Assembly (NCBI GenBank): GCA_900088475.1
Contig: FLMG01003251.1
Span: 51,340 to 115,339 of the forward strand
Direction of reading: 5' to 3'
Length of the DNA: 64,000 nucleotides
Origin: Hyphochytrium catenoides
Taxonomy: Eukaryota > Sar > Hyphochytriomycetes > Hyphochytriales > Hyphochytriaceae
In this document: positions 37,201-48,172 of the stretch, piece after piece
How the letters are laid out: each line of letters starts with the position of its first letter
Position numbering within the stretch: the stretch's first letter is position 1
Notes under the pieces: generated by a model
The model's database searches: none
What the model saw: only the letters and a program-made list of their open reading frames with translations
Told to the model about the DNA's origin: nothing
Position numbers and translations under genes: made by a program

Positions 37201-37414
37201 GTGGCTCGCGCAGGCGAAGTTTGCTGCGGAAGAGTTCAAAGAGGCAGAAATCATCTTTCAAAGAGTCCTAGCCTTAGCAGAAGACAAAGAGATGAGGTGC
37301 GCCATTGAAGAGGGGCCGAAGAAGGAGAGATCCAGCTTGGTTAAGCGCTGTGAAAACAACTTGGCAACTGTTTACCTAGCTGTCGCGGAGCAACGGCGGC
37401 GTACTGGAAGATAA
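34213..37414 (+). CDS. ankyrin-repeat plus TPR (kinesin-light-chain-like) protein
   Basis: Likely protein-interaction scaffold; no enzymatic domain. Exons 34213-34380, 34681-34725, 34956-35057, 35369-35467, 35679-35775, 35867-35998, 36396-36435, 36564-36696, 36842-37414; 462 residues with the total in frame. Residues about 35-165 carry ankyrin repeats (SSALHLAAKAGQDKIAEVL, GNTALHLAAGYASRETVL, RNQTPADLATLL). From about residue 214 come TPR units (YRKLGRLQEAETVLLRLL, LNNLAVLCHFQGKTDQAK, FQKAQSSFSRAVRILE, FKEAEIIFQRVLALAE, ENNLATVYLAVAEQ) spaced as in kinesin light chain. The exon 5/6 junction is the weakest: the acceptor after CCAGCAAAG is chosen because other acceptors break the frame. Function unknown; ankyrin plus TPR in one short protein is uncommon. 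Confidence 0.85.
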
Positions 37415-37745
37415 GTTACTGATGGAACAAAGAAAAGCAGAGCCATCACTTTTCCTGAGCCTGGGGAAGTCCTAGTTTTAAGACTCACTCCCACTATCTC
37501 ACCATGCCAAAGCACGATGCGGGTCATCTGGATTTTGTACGGATTTCCTTTACTCTCTAACACAACTGCTAGCCTACAAATGTGAGAGGTGAAGCTTGGT
37601 GCAGAACGCCAGACTAAGAGGTTATAAGCCTGGAAAATTGGGCAGAAGCGTATGGAAAGGATTTTTATTGGGGCCAAGGTGCCAAGAGATGCACCACAAG
37701 TGCAGGCACTTCTATCAACAGCTCCCACGCAGTCCCTGGGGGTAT
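37415..37745. other. convergent 3' spacer between ankyrin-TPR and CLC genes
   Basis: 331 bp between two stop codons facing each other; it should hold both 3' untranslated regions. No canonical AATAAA stands out and no structure is visible. Confidence 0.5.
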
Positions 37746-40700
37746 CTACACTGCCTCATTCCTCAAACTTGTCTCTTCCTTTGAGAGCAATGGCTCGCCC
37801 AAACCCTCCTTTCCCTTCTGACCCTTCGAGTTAAATAAATAGCGGGAAAAGCTCTCGGAGTCAGTAACAGGATGGCCCTCCTTAGAAGCCGACAGTCGGT
37901 AACAGCGTTGAACGTGCTCAGGCGTGAGATCTTGACGAGTTATTATTCCTAGTGACAGCGAGACAGACATCCTTGTTAGTTTGAGATGCCAGAACCTATA
38001 GCCGGTTAGGTTAAAGAGGACTAACAATAGTCAGAGGCGTACCGTACACCATCCCATACCCCTACACAAGACCATTCTCACTCGCGCTCTTTGCTCCTTC
38101 ATCCCTGGCCCGAACATCGCGGTACCTGTTACTTCGTTATATCTGTTGACCACCACCAGATGCCTAAGTCCGCTAGTTCGAAAGACTTCGTAGGCGCGGG
38201 TGAAGGAGGACGTCTCTTGCGTGGTTTGAGGAGTTTCATGAACGTAAGGAGAGAGGTCTAACCACATTCGTCTCTCCTCCTCAGTGATAAAGCTTCTATC
38301 TCCACTGACATCGGGAAACCTAGGATATGCCCTCTCCATGCGGCGGAAGGATAAAGAGAACCTGTTGCGATTTATTTCTCTATTCGTCCTTGCGCTTTTT
38401 GTAGGAGGTTGCCTCGTAAATGGAGCCGGCCTTTCAGGAAAGAAATCCTTCTCATTCAGCAGGACTGCAAGCTGCTTTCGCATGATAAGGCCAGCAAACA
38501 GCAGCCTTCTCTTTGGACCACTTCTAAGCCCAAGTGACCTTTCATCTTCATTCCGGTCTTCCTCCTCCGGCGCTACTACTGGGAAGCCATGATGTTTGGT
38601 CTCCGAAAGTAGGTCAAGGATGTATCCAACTCTCACCACGAGTGGCGTGCACTTTGGATGAGGAGTCATAACATCCTTGGCCTTCAAGAGTGTCCCAGAT
38701 GCTGGTGGTTCCCCCTCAAGAAATGGAATATGTCTGGCAGAGATAGAAGAATCTAAGGCCTGAGGACATTATCTATAGAGCTTTGAACTTTGGAAGAAAC
38801 TAGAAGGAGACTAAACAGTGCTGCGAAGTTACAGCTCAAGGCAGGTTGGGAGGCTTGTCAGGCAAAGGGAGAGCTTTGTGCTATTAGCAACAGAGAAGCA
38901 CTCCCCTCGCCAGGGAAGCCACCCGCCAATAGTGGCGGTGAATGTATGGTAGACTACAATATGGAGAGTAAGCGGAATCGACGAGGAGAATTTTCCTAAG
39001 GACTAGAGAAGGAGACAAGGAAGACTCGCTTACCTAAGGTGTATGTGTATGTCATACAGCCCTTCATTGAACAGATTCCCGCTCCACCTTGCGGCTATGA
39101 GTGTGAGCATCAGTGGCAGACCATACAGAATGCTTCCAGTACACTCTAAAATGATGACGGTAAGTGAGATTGTCATCCGAGTGACGCCTCCCAGGACCGC
39201 TACAGCGCCTATGAGTCCATAGGTGGACTCATCCACATCCTGTGCAAGGGAACCCCGCGAAAACACCTAAAAGCGGAGGTGAGTGTTAGGTGCGAGGTAT
39301 TAGACTTAGCGTTGTGGCGCAAATGGCAACTGAGCGCCGTCATATTAGTCAAAGGTAAAGAGAAACCTTCGCAATCTGCTTACCAAATGAATTAGGTGAG
39401 TCCAAAGCCGGCCGTACACCGAACCCGTTAGCAAGGCCGGGACGAACAAGCCACTAGGGACCTGAAAAGGACACACGGAGAGTCGGAAGAAGTTCAGAGG
39501 CGCATGCATCAATGTTTCGGCCCCCTTTCCTGTGACTTGATTTCTCGGCTACCTAGTCCCCTCTTGGGTCCTTAACTAGCTTAGAATTTCATCTCTCCCT
39601 GGATCATTTGTCTGAGCTTCACCTTAGTGCCGTAAGTCCAGCAGGCCATGGAAAAGTAAGACAAGAAGAACAACAAGAGCACGCCCACAGAGAAGGTTCC
39701 CTCCGAGGCATGCAGCAGCTGCCTGATTGCCTTCTCCCCTGAAGTCATAAAGAGTGTAGCCGCGTCGTTGTATTCCTTCTCAGGGTTTGCACAGAAGAAG
39801 CCGACCATGTCCTCCTTGTATCTTCAAAATGTGACCGGATGATAAAGAATGAGACATGATTCGAAAACAGCCAATATATTGCGGAAGAATAGGGGTAAGC
39901 GTGGAAGCAAAATCTTGTGCTAGATTAAGAAGGAGTCGCAGGCACGTCGGTAGAGAGTCACAACTTATACAGGATAGTATGATTGGCCTCCAACCTGAAT
40001 TTAAAATCAGTCCCCGAGAGCAAGAATAGAGAATGAAGGTTTAAGGACTCTAGAAACGACGCGCGTCACCTGTTGTCCTGCAGGGTGTGCCGCTCTTCGG
40101 TCCTACTGTAAGCGTAGATCTTTTCTGGGCGTGGGCGGCACTGGCCGAATAGGTACGAGAAAACGAAGCAGACCATAGCGATAAGGAGGGACCCTGGAAG
40201 GATAGCTGTAAGGGTGGAGAGTAAACTCCGTACCTAGGGTGCCAGGACTAAGTAGCAGAGCTTGGCAGCACCTAAACTGGGCCTGTACTAGTCCCTCTAA
40301 CATTACTTTCCTAGACTCATCTTTCAGGCCTTTGGGCCTTTGACTTCCCTTTTCCTTCTTACCTGTGAGCACTTCAAAGAGTCCATGCGCACTCGATCTG
40401 ATCCATCTGGCCCTCCATTGCGTGATCTTGGTATTCAGGGAGTTGAACACTGCGCCCAATAGCCCACCGCCAACCCCCATTAGAATAAACAGAGGTACCT
40501 CATAGATCTGATAACTCCCCCCATAAACCTAAGTGATGCAGTGGAAGATAGAGCAAAAGTTATCAAGTCAGAGAGATCCTTCCATGCTTTGACCCACTAA
40601 CACGTGCAAACGCAGTCGTTCTCTCCGTGTCTCACCTCGCCAAAGGTGAAAGTCCCTGACATGGTACCTAGCTCTCCAAACTTCTGTCCAGGCTGGATGC

Positions 40701-42284
40701 CTGACAGCACCACCGAGACCGTAAAGGAGGAGATAAGTGAGCAAAAGAAGGTCCTCCATGTGAGCTGCCGGTGCCAGAATGAGGCTCCTTCTTCCAGAAC
40801 AAAGAGCACTCCGCCGATTGGGGCTCCGAAAGCGGCGGCCACTCCTGCTGCCGCTCCACATGAAACAAAATCTCTCTTTTCGCGATCATTCCTGAAAGGA
40901 GAGAATATCGAAAAGGAGGTATCGTAGCCCAATGTCGAGGACTTGCCCTGGGATATTCCTGCACCTACAACGGCGCCACTGATTCCCGGCAGAAGGAACA
41001 TAGACAATAGAAATGGTAGCATCAGTGTTACGCTTCGCGACAAACTCTACTCCAATAGTACCGAGTAGGGTCGCATAGGGCCACAATGCACAGGTCAAGA
41101 AAAGAAGAAAGACAACGCAGACCCACTGAGAAAAAGCATTGGTCGTACGTGTGGATCATGGGCCCTTCCTTCCCTACTGGAAGGCCTCCAGCAACGGCAA
41201 ACGTAACTCCGATCGCTTTAGCAAGAAGTGTCCGCAAACGAACGAGCCGTGGGATTTTTACACCTGACCAGAGCCACACAGTACGAAGCAGACATGAGAG
41301 CTCTTGAACACAGCTTCTCTCACAAGAACTATGAGGAAGTAGAAAAGATAAAAGCTCTACCACAAATCAGGTTACGGTCACATGCCACTTGTTAGTTTCT
41401 CGAGCGGGGAAGACGAAAGTTACCATTAAGGTAGCTCTTCACTTCAGGTATGCCAGAGCCTGCAGCGATGGGCTCAAGCAGAACCACCAGCAACGAAGCT
41501 ATGAGGACAAAGCCCATGCTGGAGCCGCACCAGACCAAGAACGCATTCAGATGCTGATGATCATCGTACATGCGCTTCGTGAGAGAGACCTGTTGAAAAC
41601 AATGGGGGAAACAAAGAGGGACTATTAGATTGAGGCAGGTGAGTAGACGGTCAAGGACTTCGATATGACGCCAGAGAGGCAAATGGCAAACTCAACGAGG
41701 GCAAAGCCAAGTGTGGGTGAGGATGAAAGATATCGCTGGTCCCACCGGCGGAAGATGGCATCCTAACATGTAACTAACATTGCATTGCATCAAAAGGACC
41801 AGACTGCGAGACGGAGGGAAGAAGAGGATAGAGGAGATTCAGAGTCCACAACCTTCAACTGGCTGAGTCTCTCTGTGCCTACTAATATCCCAACGGCGAT
41901 AAGTGCAGTGATGGTCCCTATGAAGAATGTAAACACCCAGCGTGTAAGGGTGATCCGCGCACGCTCCTTTCCATCGCGGTAAGCGTACTTCAGGCCTGTC
42001 TGGTGCACAATGCTTTCGAAGTTATCTACCAAATGACAGCAGACTAGTTAGCGCAACACAGAGCTGAGGGCGCGATAGAGCCGCAAGGGTGAGGAACTGA
42101 GAACATACATACGCCCCCAAGACGACGCGAGTGCTCCAGCTTTAGCGGAGTCAATCGCGCCAAGGAGCAGTCGTAAGAAGAGAGCAGATACCGAACCGAT
42201 GAAGAAGTCAAGAGAACCGTCAAAAGAGAGGCCCGCACCATAATCCAGGCTTTCTATGCCCTCTTCCATCTTGGTGCGAACCAT
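37746..42284 (-). CDS. CLC-family chloride/proton exchanger (CLC-7/plant CLC type)
   Basis: Voltage-gated-type anion transporter of an internal membrane (vacuole or endosome by homology). Exons (minus): 42284-42239, 42025-41853, 41589-41424, 41263-41149, 40978-40636, 40528-40363, 40193-40070, 39821-39623, 39461-39384, 39266-39034, 38733-38126, 37948-37746; 817 residues, all phases agree. Start block ESLDYDNFE is the CLC-7/plant signature. The selectivity motif is GSGIPEVK (Ser, favouring chloride; plant nitrate exchangers have Pro). The gating glutamate is in GKEGPMIH near residue 160. The internal proton glutamate lies in LEEGASFW. Both glutamates together indicate exchange and not a channel. 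Two C-terminal CBS domains follow ([25 protein letters not shown]...[16 protein letters not shown]). The ATG at 42284 gives a very short cytoplasmic N-terminus, so an upstream exon is possible. Confidence 0.95.
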
Positions 42285-43204
42285 TTCGCCCTATAATACG
42301 GCTCACGATGGCCTTAGTCCATCTCCTTCAAGCCGCTCGCACACCTCTCTTCTTGCTTGCTTGCTAGCTGCTAATGGGAACTTGCTTGGCGACTCCTCTC
42401 TCCCCGCTACTCACGTAGTTGAGAGATTGAAGTTGATACCTAGGTCTCTGTTCACAGGGACTGCAAGTGGAGGAAGGATAAGCGGAGAACAAAGGGATAG
42501 GAGAACGAAGACGGACAAGTTGCCGCGATGCGATGGTCGTGAAACTGAGAGAGAGAAGACTGACGAGCGCACGTCGTCGCTCTTCTTCGGATCATGGGGC
42601 GGAAGGATGAAGAACCTCTTCAAGGCAGGAAAGAGGCTGACAAGAAACTTCAGGGAGAGCTATTGAAGACACAGAAGACAGAGAGAGATAGAGACACACA
42701 AAGAGAGAAAGAGTAATGACTAAGGATGACTGGCAAATGTATGACAATAGAGAGAAATAAGAGCGAGACAGAGACAGAGGAAGAGCATGGAAGAGACAGC
42801 GTGGCCGCCGAGAAAGAGACCACAGAAAGACAGAGAGAGACAGAAACACCTTCACAAAGAAGACAAGGGCTAAATAGCCGGTAACGGTGGTGGTTTGTTG
42901 TCACACTGCCGTTGTCGAGCCTCATCCCTTCGCCTGCAGCCTGAAGTCCGGAAGCCAGAGCTCCAGCAGCAGCAGCAGCAGCAGCCGATAGACGAGGAAG
43001 CTTGGCAAGCACCTCTAGAGTCGCAATACGCTCCGTTTCATTGTCACACACGGCACTTAACCCCAGCAAAGAAGAGGCACGGAGTCCGTTGACCTTCAAC
43101 CTCACTGAGGTGGACAAACAAACAAGGCTGACTGGGCAGCGCCGGAGAGAGGTGAAGGCTACTTTGTGTCGAAGAAGTCAAAAAAGGAGTTCTTAGGAGG
43201 CAGA
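42285..43204. other. divergent region between CLC and thioredoxin genes
   Basis: About 920 bp. 42660-42850 is GA-rich with scattered AGAGAC and AGAGAG units. A minus-strand open stretch near 43117-42890 reads like coding sequence, with an alanine run, and could be an N-terminal CLC exon, but I found no junction that is compelling. The promoters of both flanking genes should lie here. Confidence 0.4.
42964..42984. repeat. (CAG)7 trinucleotide run
   Basis: Seven uninterrupted CAG units on the plus strand. On the minus strand the same bases read as alanine codons in the open stretch described for this spacer. Confidence 0.95.
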
Positions 43205-43780
43205 ATGACTGTCATATGCCTGGGATGCTTCTGCATTCCCATCTACACGGTTATACCGGCCATCCTCTACCTTGCTGTCCAGTTTTGGTCTAAGATCAAG
43301 ACATTCCTGGGCATTCAAACGGTCGATGAGAAGCAACATGGTGGTCCCACGGCCAAACCCCATGCAACCTCGAAGCCACTCAATGCTGCCGAGTCCAAGA
43401 TGCGCCGCAGAAGACCGAAGAACGGCAAGCCGGAGCAGTTTTCCATCCCAGATGGAGTGCAAGAGGTAGACGACCCCGATGACTGGGATGCCCTCTTGTC
43501 CAGGTGTGCGGAGAATGATGTCCCAATAATTGTTGAGTTTTGGGGCGGCTGTTGTCAGCCATGCAAGGAGATCGCACCATACTTTGAAGAGCTTTCATCT
43601 CAACATAAGGACATTCTCTTTGCCAAAGTCAACTGCGATGAAGCTCCTACTATCGCGGCTCGATACACAGTGCTCGCACTTCCTACTTTCGTCGTCATCA
43701 AGGGCTCGGAGGCAGCAGAGAAACTTCAAGGAGCACAGAAATCAAAGCTTGCGGACCTTGTCAGGCGGCATTGTGCTTAA
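43205..43780 (+). CDS. membrane-anchored thioredoxin-domain protein
   Basis: Single-exon gene, 191 residues. Residues 1-35 are hydrophobic and Cys-rich (VICLGCFCIPIYTVIPAILY), then WSKIKTFLG, a likely membrane anchor. A basic linker (KMRRRRPKNGK) precedes a thioredoxin fold at about 95-190: VPIIVEFWGGCCQPCKEIAP, FAKVNCDEAPTIAARYTVLA, LPTFVVIKG with the cis-proline. The active site is CQPC, where thioredoxins usually have CGPC, and the Trp before it is replaced by Cys. The two redox cysteines and the cis-proline are kept, so it is probably redox active; partner and organelle are unknown. ATG at 43205 is the first ATG of the open frame. The Cys/Pro-rich start vaguely recalls the small UPF0729 (C18orf32) proteins; this is weak. 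Confidence 0.87.
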   Translation: MTVICLGCFCIPIYTVIPAILYLAVQFWSKIKTFLGIQTVDEKQHGGPTAKPHATSKPLNAAESKMRRRRPKNGKPEQFSIPDGVQEVDDPDDWDALLSRCAENDVPIIVEFWGGCCQPCKEIAPYFEELSSQHKDILFAKVNCDEAPTIAARYTVLALPTFVVIKGSEAAEKLQGAQKSKLADLVRRHCA

Positions 43781-43799
43781 GTACAAGCTTAGAGTGCCT

Positions 43800-43805
43800 A
43801 ATAAA
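43800..43805 (+). promoter_or_regulatory. possible polyadenylation signal
   Basis: AATAAA lies 20 bases after the thioredoxin stop. It fits a polyadenylation hexamer by sequence only; whether this organism uses it is unknown. Confidence 0.35.
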
Positions 43806-44175
43806 GTTATTATTCAGCTCTTGTTAGCACTCAGTCGCAACAACGTGTCCCATATAAAGCTTTATACATCCCTAGGGGGCAGCGGCCATGACTACCTAAC
43901 TTGCGCATTCAACACGTAGAACGGCCTCCGCCACAACTTCTCTTTCCTCTTGATACTCTTAGCTTTGTGTCCTCTCGCCATATCATCATTCATTCTCCTT
44001 CTTGGTCTTGCATCCGATTAGCGGGCCCACCATGATGAGCTCCATGCCAGAGATATATAAAGAAGTGGAGAGAGAAGGTAGCCGATCAATTCCCTCCGCA
44101 CAGGTCCTCCTAGCTCTCCACGGCTTCGGCTCCTTGTAGCAGAAGTAATAAGAATAGTGTTTCACGCCGTGTGGT
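43806..44175. other. convergent 3' spacer, thioredoxin and LLPH-like genes
   Basis: About 370 bp between facing 3' ends. No coding frame with a recognised family and no repeat is seen. Confidence 0.5.
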
Positions 44176-44787
44176 CTACTCGCCAATCTTTTTGTCCTTA
44201 TGGAAGTGGAAGAACTTCTTTCTCTTGACCTTCACCTTCTTCTTGCCCACCGACTTAACGGGCTTCTTGTTTGCCTTCTTTGGCGCAACTTCGGGCTCTG
44301 GAGGTCTCTCATCACGAAGCTCGATGAGGCCCGAGGAGCCAGGCTGGAGCGTGCTCTTTACCGCTAAAAGTGATGAGGAGCTCGCTAGTTTGGAAAAGCA
44401 AGAGACAACGAGAGTCGAAGAAGTGAGAAAGGGGCTGTGCTGGAAAGGGGCAAATACGTCGGCTTATCGAAGTGTTGCTAGCAGTCTGGAAAGACGAGAT
44501 CGGCAAAGGAAGAGCAAACGACTACGGCCACGCAAGGAGAACAACAACAGAACATTGGCTGACGCAAGTGAGAGGCAGCAGCCAGCCAAGCCAAGAATTT
44601 GACACGAGGATAAAGAAAGAAGAGAACCTAAGCCAAGCCCCGAGGTCTTACTTGTTGGTTGGGCTAAAACCTTTGCTAGCTCTGCTTGTATTTTTTCCTC
44701 CTGTTTGGTGACCACTGGGACTCCGACTCGCTCTCTCAGCTCCGTGCGAAATCTCCTCTTGATCTTGGACCGCAAACCCTTCGCCAT
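44176..44787 (-). CDS. LLPH-like small basic nucleolar protein
   Basis: Exons 44787-44652 and 44363-44176, phase 1 junction, 107 residues. The N-terminus MAKGLRSKIKRRFRTELRER matches the MAK-LRSK-KR start of LLP homolog / UPF0642 proteins (human LLPH, yeast YBL028C), linked to the nucleolus and ribosome assembly. The C-terminus is strongly basic (KKANKKPVKSVGKKKVKVKR, ending KDKKIGE), as in the family. A short linker with Glu and Pro separates the two ends. No catalytic motif is present. The start is fixed by the conserved MAK. Similarity rests mainly on the first 20 residues and overall charge, so the family call is good but not certain. Confidence 0.78.
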
Positions 44788-45111
44788 TGTCCCTCAACCT
44801 TGGTTTCCAACAAGCAGCCGCTCACTTGTGCTCTGTTCTAATGAGCTTCCCTGCTGCTTCGGAAGACCCAGATTGCTCCTTTGAGGCTCTGTCTGTCTCT
44901 TCAACCGATGCACCTTCTTGGCTTGACAGAGCCTCCAAAGCTTCCAAGCAAGGAAGAGGCACAAGCACCACGATAAAAGCCACGCAGCAGCACCAACCAT
45001 TCCGCGAAACATTCAATCCTTTGATTCAATTGTTTCACTATATCTGATATTTTATGATATGCATGGACGGATTATTTCGCTCTTGAAGGTTTCATTGATT
45101 ACTTCTTTGGG

Positions 45112-45372
45112 TTGGTGCAGAACTCATCAGAAGATCAGCAGCAGCAGCACCAACTCGAGCTTCGTAACGGCCTCCAAGGAAGCTCAACATCTGCTGCTGA
45201 GGACCAGAACAGCCGAGTAAACGCCGCTGTTGGAAGTGGGACGTGGTCCCTCTTAGAGTCTTTTGGCGCCTTGTCTAAGCTCTCTGCGGATAATCTTAAT
45301 GCGTCGCAGGTCAAGGCTAAGATCCCGACAGACACCCGATTCGTCTCGTCTTCGATTGATGACGTTCTTTGA
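45112..45372 (+). CDS. possible exon of a small unknown gene
   Basis: An open frame ending at TGA 45370-45372 has coding-like composition: a Gln/His run (DQQQQHQLELRNG), then GSGTWSLLESFGALSKLSAD and an acidic end SSIDDVL. A pyrimidine-rich stretch ending TGCAG stands right before AACTCATCAG at 45121, so this may be a last exon. A preceding exon could lie around 44841-45030 (starting MSFPAASEDPD), but I found no good donor there. An antisense single-helix frame (45012-44794) overlaps that part. No family recognised. Confidence 0.3.
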   Translation: MVQNSSEDQQQQHQLELRNGLQGSSTSAAEDQNSRVNAAVGSGTWSLLESFGALSKLSADNLNASQVKAKIPTDTRFVSSSIDDVL

Positions 45373-45654
45373 GTCCTTGCTGATGCCTCCACCACCCGGC
45401 GATATGCTCTACTCTGGGCTCTTTCTTTCGTCCTCTTGCTTATATGTGCTGTTGCATGGCTGTACATTACTTATGCCTTCATCGACATCTATGCTAGGCA
45501 TTGTTTACAAATGCCTTGAAGGGTCCAAGAGTCGGACAGTTTGTCCGGGAGTGTATGTACATGTCTGACCGATATGGAGAGACAACAAGGAGGTTTGTTT
45601 GGTAAGAAACATCGACCAGTCAGGGCCAGGAGATAAGAGAAAGAGACCGTCCGC

Positions 45655-48172
45655 TTAGCTCTCATAGAGCTTTCGTATGTCAGCGGTTGTGCAGGGAAGC
45701 TGCGCCCGTGGGCAGAGCTTGTACTCCTTCACATACTCAAAGAGGCAGGGGTAACAGTAGAGATAGCCAAAGGGAGAGACACAGGGATTCGTCCGAGTTC
45801 TCCCGCAGATGAAGCACATGTCCTCTTTTCCCTCATCTGGCGCTTCAACGTGCTAAAGGAAGTGAGTGGGCAAAGAAGCAAGGAGATCAGCGAGTTGCCA
45901 TGTGCCGTGAAAGGGACCAAAGGTGGCAGAAAGTGACAGAAGTTTAGTGACGGAAAATGGCAGATCAGCAAGCACACAACAGAGTAGCCACTTCATAGCG
46001 GAAGCAGCAGTATCACCATTCTGGCGGGAGGAAAAGACAAATCGTCTGGAGTCTAGGTAGCAGTGTGCTGACATGCGACAATAGACAGAGATATAGTAGT
46101 AAACTTATCTACTCTTGCTAGAGGGTGAGGTATCTGCCTTTTAGTTCCTACCTGCAAGGGCTCTGGCGGGGGAGGCACGAAGCCAGTGATCATAGCCTTC
46201 GCTTGTGCCTCTTGCCTGTAGTTGTTCCACCATTCCAAGGCCTTGTATCCAATAATCGCTCCTACCAGCAGATAGCTCACAGAGTCCACAAAGGAGAACC
46301 GTAGCTGGTAGAAGAGTTTCTTGAACCCATTTACGATGCCCGGCTTGGAGCACTGGGTCAGAACTCCTTCTCGATAGATTCGCTCCATATTCTCCGCCAA
46401 CTTCTGTAAGAAATGAGCTTAGGAAGTGCCGGAAGCTCCTCCTACCCTGACATATTGTATCTCATGGAGCTCCCTGTCCTCGCCAACGCAGCACCCTTTG
46501 CCCATCCACGCTGTATTGACTACCTTCTTTCGTCTCCAGGCATCGTCTATTGTCCTACTTTCTCGCTATCTGTGTCGTCTTCCTGGGCACCACACCCGGC
46601 CCTATTCCTGCCCTTACCGCGTCATCCATTGTTCTCCTGGCATAAACTATACCGAGGAGGTGCAAGACTGGGGAGAAATATTGGGTCTTGTTGAAGAGGA
46701 ACATGATCTGGGGGATAGAGACACGGGAGAGGAGCCAACAAGTGGGCGAGCCATACAAGTGAGGCTGACAAACGACTGCGGAGAAAGGGACAGAGAATAC
46801 GTCTTGAGCAAGAGAGATGGGCGCTTACTTGGAAGGTAAGAGGAGGTGCCACTTAGTGCGACGTGCTACGATGGGAGCAAGCATTACCTGATATATTGTG
46901 CTCGTGCTCTCTCCTATCGCAAACAGCACAGGAAACGCTCTCTTGAAGTGGCTCGCCCACTCCAGCGGTAAGGGCGTTGCGCTTAGCTCTTGGTCGCTTG
47001 AACTTGTTGTGGTGATCCGCCGGAAATACTTCTCGAGCTGGCTCTTGAGATAGGGAAGAAGAACCTGGTATATTAAGGACGTAGAGGAGGTTAAAAGGGG
47101 GAAGGAGACAGTGGTGACCATTAGGATCCTGGTAGTGTCAGAAAGGACAGCGATTGAGAAGAGAGTCGTTCAATCTGAGAGGCTATATTACTAGAAGAGT
47201 CCGGCACACCTTCCAACAAGGGTTAAGCGGAAATAAAGGAGATAAGGAGGGATGATGTATGAGGCAAGGCCTACGACGTGGCAGCCCTCGATCGTACCAC
47301 TAGGAGTAGGGATTTGGCTCTATCCTGGTTTGAAAGGGCCGAGACTTGGCCTAATGGCCCAGCCTTCATCCGCTTGAGCCCATAGAAACTCTCAGTGAAT
47401 GTGGCATCTAGAAAGGAAAGTTCAGAGGGTCAACTACCCTACTAGAGTGAAAAAGGAGAAGACCACACAAAGAGAAAAGAAAGCGGAGAGAGAGAGAAGA
47501 GAGAGAGAGGGAGAGAGAGAGAGGAAGGGAGAGAGAGAAAGAGAGAGAGAGAGGATGAGGGAAAGGGAGACATAGAGCGCAAAAGAGAGAGAGAAAGAGA
47601 AAGAAAAGAAAGAGAAAGAAAGGGAGAGTTCGCAGACTAAGACACAACTTAGAGTGGCAAAAACGACGATGAACTAACGACAAGCACATGATGTCGCCCA
47701 TGAAGGGAAGCTGGATAGTCGCACCATAACGTGATAAATAGTGCCGCTCCACGAGAAATACGATCAGCCCATAGATCTCCTCGCTGTGTTCCGAGTATTT
47801 CACGTACTGAGGAAATGTCCGAGCAAGCGCCTGCACCGAAGAAGAGAAGGGTTTCAAGACAATTTTGATGGTTAGGTGCAACGGAGAAAACAAGGCACAT
47901 GTAAGGTACAATGAGCAAACAGCGCGGTTTTCTCAGTCCATCGAGAGAGACAGATGGAAGTCTTTAAGGGGAAACCAATTACTGATACAGAGCTTAGGGT
48001 GATGAAGAGAGGATTTTGAGCCAAGCTCTTGAAGACGAGACTCCGTCTCACTCACCTCGACAATGTGCTTAAACGCTGGGTAAAGCTCCGCAGACATTCT
48101 GTGCTGCATGACGAGCTCAAAAAATGAAGGAGTTTGTACGTCCTCATTCTGATGGGCAAGGAACATCGCCAT
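45655..48172 (-). CDS. PEX12: PEX12, peroxisomal RING ubiquitin-ligase subunit
   Basis: With PEX2 and PEX10 forms the peroxisomal membrane complex that ubiquitinates the PEX5 import receptor for recycling. Exons (minus): 48172-48056, 47830-47725, 47407-47301, 47064-46888, 46707-46618, 46403-46152, 45852-45655; 348 residues, near the family length. Family blocks: PSFFELVMQHRMSAELYPAF at the N-terminus, ERHYLSRYDATFTESFYGLK across the exon 2/3 junction, then LLLVLLPYLKSQLEKYF, FLFNKTQYFSPVLHLLG, a membrane segment ending YKALEWW, PPPPEPLQ and the RING (CFICGRTRTNP, GYLYCYPCLFEYV, CPRAQLP). As in other PEX12s the RING lacks several zinc ligands and can bind one zinc. A GA-rich tract lies in the second intron. 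Confidence 0.96.
47460..47640. repeat. GA-rich simple repeat in a PEX12 intron
   Basis: Runs of AGAGAG and AAAGAG over about 180 bp, inside the intron between PEX12 exons 2 and 3. On the transcribed minus strand it is a long pyrimidine tract upstream of the exon 3 acceptor, which ends TTTCCTTTCTAG. Confidence 0.9.

Noticed and set aside
44794-45012. 72-codon minus-strand frame with one hydrophobic segment
   Set aside because: It ends only 7 bases before the LLPH-like start, leaving no room for that gene's leader, and overlaps a competing plus-strand frame; no support beyond one helix.
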